A DNA stretch of 27,984 nt from an uncultured Robinsoniella sp. (GTDB taxonomy: Bacteria; Bacillota; Clostridia; Lachnospirales; Lachnospiraceae). Under the pieces are notes generated by a model. It was given only the letters and a program-made list of their open reading frames with translations, was not told where the DNA came from and did not search any database. The stretch is from NCBI GenBank assembly GCA_900539655.1, contig UQCR01000091.1, positions 1-27,984 on the forward strand, written 5' to 3'. How positions within the stretch are numbered: position 1 is the first letter of the stretch; every line of letters starts with the position of its first letter. A program made the translations under genes and the position numbers. Shown here piece by piece: positions 24,557-27,984 of the stretch.

Positions 24557-25306
24557 ATGAAAACAGTAAAAGAGGTGTCAGAAATCACAGGGGTAAGTAT
24601 CAGGACGCTTAGGTATTATGATGAGATAGGACTTCTAAAGCCAACGAGATTAACAGAAGTGGGATATCGGCTTTATGATAATCAAGCATTAGAGAAATTA
24701 CAGCAGATTATGTTTTTCCGTGAAATAGAAATCCCGTTGGCAGATATAAAAAAAATTATGGAACACCCTGATTATATGAAAGAACAGGTACTATCGACGC
24801 AAAAAGCTTTACTGGAAAAAAGACGTAATAGTTTGAATGGACTTATTGAACTGATAACGGATGTGATGAAAGGAGTAAATACGATGAGTTTTGAGGCGTT
24901 CAATGATAAGGATATAGAGAAGATATTAGACCATATGGTAAAATGTATCTCCAGGGAAGAACTTGAGCTGCAAATAAAAGAATATGGAAGTTTGAATAAA
25001 ATGCGTGAACAGATGACGATAAACCTGAAAGATGAACATACTATGGCAGAGTTGATAAAATGGTACGGGGGTAAAGAAAAAGCAGTGGATGCAGTGTTAC
25101 AATCCACAGGAAATAAAGAAGATTTAGAACCGCAGCAAAACGAGAATGAAGAGTTATACAGGCAATTAGCTATAGCAAAAGATTCAGGCGATAGAGATAT
25201 GGAAAAAGATTTAATTGCTAAACTTGCTGAGATATATAAGAGATTGTTCAAACTGGATAATGCAAGATCTATACTTTTGGGTGCGACACGAGGTCGCTTA
25301 ATTTAA
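24557..25306 (+). CDS. MerR-family regulator with TipAS domain, exon 1, interrupted by group II intron
   Basis: The gene starts at 24557 with AAAGGAGG (24545-24552). Residues 2-70 form the MerR winged helix (VSIRTLRYYDEIGLLKP and VGYRLY), followed by a dimerisation coil and, from about residue 115, a TipAS-like ligand domain. True coding sequence ends at 25280, where a group II intron begins; unspliced reading runs to a stop at 25304-25306 and adds only GATRGRLI. Joined to the exon at 27634-27749 the product is 279 residues with a normal TipAS end. TipAS proteins bind peptide antibiotics or similar ligands and activate export genes; the ligand is unknown. Confidence 0.88.
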   Translation: MKTVKEVSEITGVSIRTLRYYDEIGLLKPTRLTEVGYRLYDNQALEKLQQIMFFREIEIPLADIKKIMEHPDYMKEQVLSTQKALLEKRRNSLNGLIELITDVMKGVNTMSFEAFNDKDIEKILDHMVKCISREELELQIKEYGSLNKMREQMTINLKDEHTMAELIKWYGGKEKAVDAVLQSTGNKEDLEPQQNENEELYRQLAIAKDSGDRDMEKDLIAKLAEIYKRLFKLDNARSILLGATRGRLI

Positions 25307-27633
25307 CTGTTTGGCGGTAATACTGACCAAACCATCCATTCCGTTGGATGAAGCCATTGTCCCCGGCTTTGCCAGTAATGGCACTGTTCGGAAGCGGACA
25401 TAAACGTAACCCTACTTGGAATCCAAACCGTGAGGGGAGGATGAAACTGCGAGCTGCAATGCGGTTAGGGTGCAGGCTTTCTGATAGCATGGTTAATTAA
25501 CTGAACCGCCGTAAGCTTCGTTAAGGCCGAACAAGCCAAAGCAGCTGACAGGCTTGAACCAAAAGGTGTGCAGTCGGATATTCCTTTCCAAGATGGGAAT
25601 ACACGGACATTATGACTGCCGGAGTAGAAGACGGAACCTAAACTATCAAATAATTGTTGAATAAGCGGAACGTGTCAAGCCCGTATTCCTGCCCATATGG
25701 GCAAGCCGACCGTAAGGGAAGCCGTTGGGAATGCGGGTATAGGATTGCGGAAGAAGCGAATGCCGTCCTTGTAATGAGGACGGACAGGGGTTCAAGATTT
25801 GCCCCACTCGAAAGGGGGCAGAATTCCGCAGGGTGCTTGATTACGAGAGAGTTTATAGAATTTTTGAAAGGAGTAAAGCAAATGAACGGTAAAACGTGTG
25901 CGACTTCTGACATTGCGAAGGCATGGGATTCCATTGACTGGAATAAAGCCGAAGCATATGTTAAAAAACTGCAAATGCGTATCGTAAAGGCTCATCAGCA
26001 GGGCAGGATAGGCAAGGTGAAATCCTTGCAATGGCTGCTCACACACTCTTTTTATGGACGTGCTTTAGCTGTAAGAAGGGTAACGAGTAATAAAGGCAAA
26101 AAGACAGCAGGTGTAGACAAAGTTTTATGGTCTACCTCAAAATTAAAATACGAAGCAATTCTCGGCTTGAAACGCAGGGGTTATAAGCCACTGCCGCTAA
26201 AAAGGGTGTATATACCGAAGAAAAACGGCAAAATGCGCCCATTGAGCATTCCATGTATGAAGGACAGGGCAATGCAGACATTGTATAAATTTGCATTGGA
26301 GCCGATAGCAGAAATCACAGCAGACCCGAATTCTTATGGATTCCGGGCAAAAAGGTGTGTGCAGGACGCTATTGAGCAGTGCTTCACCTGTCTGAATAAA
26401 GGGATATCACCGAAATGGGTGCTTGAAGGAGACATTAAGGGCTGTTTTGACAATATCAGCCATGAGTGGATTTTAAACCACATCCCAATGGATAAGGATA
26501 TTCTGCGGAAATGGTTAAAAAGCGGGTATATCAAAACGGGGAAGCTATTCCCGACTGATTTGGGAAGCCCGCAGGGTTCGGCTATCTCACCGACTATCTG
26601 TAACATGGTCTTAGACGGTCTGGAAGTCCGTATTAAGAAGAAATACCACAAAACAAAAGTAAATGGGAAAGCATATTTTCCGAAAGTGAACTTTGTACGC
26701 TATGCTGATGATTTTATTGTCACTGGCGAAAGCAGGGAGATTTTGGAAAAAGGTGTGCTTCCCATTATCCAGGAATTCCTGTCAGAGAGGGGACTGGAAC
26801 TGTCGGAAGAAAAGACAGTCATTACCCATATCGAAGAAGGATTTGATTTTCTCGGAAGCAATATAAGGTGGTATAAAGACAAACTTCTGACGAAACCGTC
26901 CAAAAAGAATTATAAAGCCATAGTGGGCAAGATAAGGGAGATAATCAAGAAAAATCCGTCCATGAAGCAAGAAGATTTGATACGGAAACTGAATCCGGTC
27001 ATCCGTGGGTGGGTGAATTTCCAAAAATACAATGTCTCATCACAGGCATTTGAAAGATTTGACTTTGAGGTATGGAGATGCCTGTGGCAGTGGTGCAAAC
27101 GGAGACACCCTAAAAAGAGCCATAAATGGATAGCAAAGAAATATTTCAGACGGGTCGGCACAAGAAGCTGGACATTCAGCGTCAAAATGTCTGATTCGTT
27201 TGAACTCAATCTGATATATGCCACGGATACCAATATCATAAGGTGGCTGAAAACAAAATCAGAAGCGACACCATTTGACAGCAGGCTTACAGGCTATTTT
27301 GAAGAGAGAGATACAGAGAGAATGTTTCGTGAAATCAAAGGCAGAAAGAAACTGAATGCCCTCTACAAAGCACAAAATGGTGCCTGCCCTATATGTGGCG
27401 GCGCTATCACTGTAGAGAAAGGATACCGAATCCATGAAGCCACGGGGAATGATTATAAAATAACGAGAATTTTAGTAGACAAGAATTGTCACAGAAGACT
27501 GCATTACTCAAAAGAAGTTGTTGAACCGGCTCTGGTGACACAGGGCTTATAAGTGCTTGAGCCGTGTGAGGGGAAACTCTCATGCACGGTTCTTAGAGGG
27601 GAAAGCGGTAGTAATACCGCTGACCTACTCGAC
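25281..27633 (+). mobile_element. Group II intron, structurally complete, 2353 nt
   Basis: The 5' end is the typical GTGCGAC. Domain V is intact at 27559-27592 (starts GAGCCGTGTGAG, ends GCACGGTTC), and domain VI follows with the AGCGGTA/TACCGCT hairpin and a bulged A at 27627, seventh from the end, as likely branch point. The intron ends in AC at 27633. CCAAAA at 25559-25564 can pair with TTTTGG at 25275-25280, so it is a candidate EBS1/IBS1; EBS2 was not assigned. Splicing restores the reading frame of the MerR gene. The protein resembles the chloroplast-like class. The stretch 25307-25881 is structural RNA (domains I to III) without a gene. Confidence 0.94.
25882..27552 (+). CDS. ltrA: Group II intron reverse transcriptase/maturase
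   Basis: The intron-encoded protein helps splicing and copies the intron into new sites. The ATG at 25882 has AAAGGAG (25867-25873) and gives 556 residues; the frame is open 76 codons further upstream without a better start. Order: N-terminal RT-0 region (about 1-110), reverse transcriptase with LEGDIKGCFDNI (181-192), QGSAISP (231-237) and YADD (274-277), the maturase X domain (about 340-450, RGWVNFQKYN), and a C-terminal HNH-type segment with Cys502, Cys505, Cys536 and His541. The usual HH pair reads IHEA (517-520), so the second His is missing and the endonuclease may be impaired. The RT motif is intact. Confidence 0.95.
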   Translation: MNGKTCATSDIAKAWDSIDWNKAEAYVKKLQMRIVKAHQQGRIGKVKSLQWLLTHSFYGRALAVRRVTSNKGKKTAGVDKVLWSTSKLKYEAILGLKRRGYKPLPLKRVYIPKKNGKMRPLSIPCMKDRAMQTLYKFALEPIAEITADPNSYGFRAKRCVQDAIEQCFTCLNKGISPKWVLEGDIKGCFDNISHEWILNHIPMDKDILRKWLKSGYIKTGKLFPTDLGSPQGSAISPTICNMVLDGLEVRIKKKYHKTKVNGKAYFPKVNFVRYADDFIVTGESREILEKGVLPIIQEFLSERGLELSEEKTVITHIEEGFDFLGSNIRWYKDKLLTKPSKKNYKAIVGKIREIIKKNPSMKQEDLIRKLNPVIRGWVNFQKYNVSSQAFERFDFEVWRCLWQWCKRRHPKKSHKWIAKKYFRRVGTRSWTFSVKMSDSFELNLIYATDTNIIRWLKTKSEATPFDSRLTGYFEERDTERMFREIKGRKKLNALYKAQNGACPICGGAITVEKGYRIHEATGNDYKITRILVDKNCHRRLHYSKEVVEPALVTQGL

Positions 27634-27749
27634 ATTTAGCCAATGAGTATCTAAAAGAAGAAAAACTGGCGGAAGTCACCGATTCTCAGTATGGAGAAGG
27701 GATTGCCAGGTATATTGCGTTGGCCATACATAGTTATTATGGGGTATAG
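27634..27749 (+). CDS. Exon 2 of the MerR/TipAS gene
   Basis: These 116 nt join the single G left at 25280 and encode 38 residues, ending at TAG (27747-27749). YGEGIARYIALAIHSYY is the conserved C-terminal helix seen in TipAS domains, so the intron sits inside the gene and the exons read in frame. There is no start codon or ribosome binding site of its own. Confidence 0.85.
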
Positions 27750-27757
27750 GCAAAAGC

Positions 27758-27795
27758 AAAGTTCCATCCGATATTTCGGGTGGAACTTTACTTTA
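27758..27795 (+). terminator. Terminator of the MerR gene
   Basis: AAAGTTCCATCCGA (27758-27771) pairs with TCGGGTGGAACTTT (27776-27789) with one wobble; ACTTTA follows. It lies just after exon 2. Confidence 0.85.
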
Positions 27796-27976
27796 GCTGC
27801 GTGAGGAAATTGTCTGAACAAAAGTCTGTGCTGCCTGATAAGTCTTTTGGTTACAAAACAGATAATTTTAATGTAGCGTATAGATGTGAAGAAAGTGATT
27901 TCCATTTAAACTAAAAGCGAAACATATTGAATTGAATTAATTGTATAAAAAATTCAAATAAAATACAAAATAACTG

Positions 27977-27982
27977 TTGACA
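27977..27982 (+). promoter_or_regulatory. Possible -35 box at the window edge
   Basis: TTGACA sits two bases before the end of the window; its -10 box and gene would lie outside. The stretch 27796-27976 contains no gene that I can support. Confidence 0.3.
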
Positions 27983-27984
27983 GA

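Noticed and set aside
27651..27905. Reverse-strand open frame of 84 codons after the intron
   Set aside because: It runs antisense through exon 2 and the terminator of the MerR gene and resembles no family.

Overview
The window looks like chromosomal DNA of a low-GC Firmicute, most likely a Lachnospiraceae member (Blautia, Dorea or Ruminococcus gnavus relatives). This rests on A/T-rich intergenic DNA, strong AGGAGG ribosome binding sites, the class 1B PyrK/PyrD pair, long type-2 PyrF, clostridial-type galactokinase, an Rpn-family nuclease and small VanZ-like and other membrane proteins after pyrE. Genus is inference; no 16S or search was available.

Layout: (1) 1-690 holds the terminator of an upstream gene, a 14-bp tandem repeat array and a 79-residue membrane-anchored protein gene with its own terminator. 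(2) 889-5022 is a pyrimidine operon pyrC-pyrF-pyrK-pyrD, closed by a terminator. (3) pyrE (5513) has its own promoter and a leader of about 280 nt that contains a 17-bp palindrome and a 153-bp foldback repeat. It is followed closely by a 50-residue membrane peptide, a VanZ-like protein, a four-helix membrane protein, an HD-domain phosphohydrolase and an unusually long M29 aminopeptidase. (4) 9877-10443 is non-coding apart from a good promoter. It precedes an Rpn-family nuclease gene that converges on an AraC regulator, and the AraC gene is divergent from galactokinase galK. (5) 14041-17709 is the purine cluster purE-purM-purN-purD, followed by a membrane protein with a cadherin-like sandwich and a long Pro/Gln/Lys tail, ended by a strong terminator. 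(6) 19265-22167 is a two-gene unit of a YtrA-type GntR repressor and clpC, with a perfect palindrome over the promoter -10 box. (7) A 137-residue protein of unknown function and radA follow. (8) 24507-27749 is a MerR/TipAS regulator gene split by a structurally complete 2.35-kb group II intron encoding a reverse transcriptase/maturase.

Together the genes make UMP from carbamoyl aspartate (pyrC, pyrK/D, pyrE, pyrF) and supply four purine steps, with DNA repair (radA) and protein quality control (clpC). The least ordinary signals are the intron, whose exons join in frame to restore a TipAS C-terminus; a family of foldback repeats between genes; hairpins next to ribosome binding sites; and the GntR-clpC pairing without ctsR/mcsAB. 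I see no defence island, CRISPR array, rRNA or tRNA. A wholly new system is not evident.
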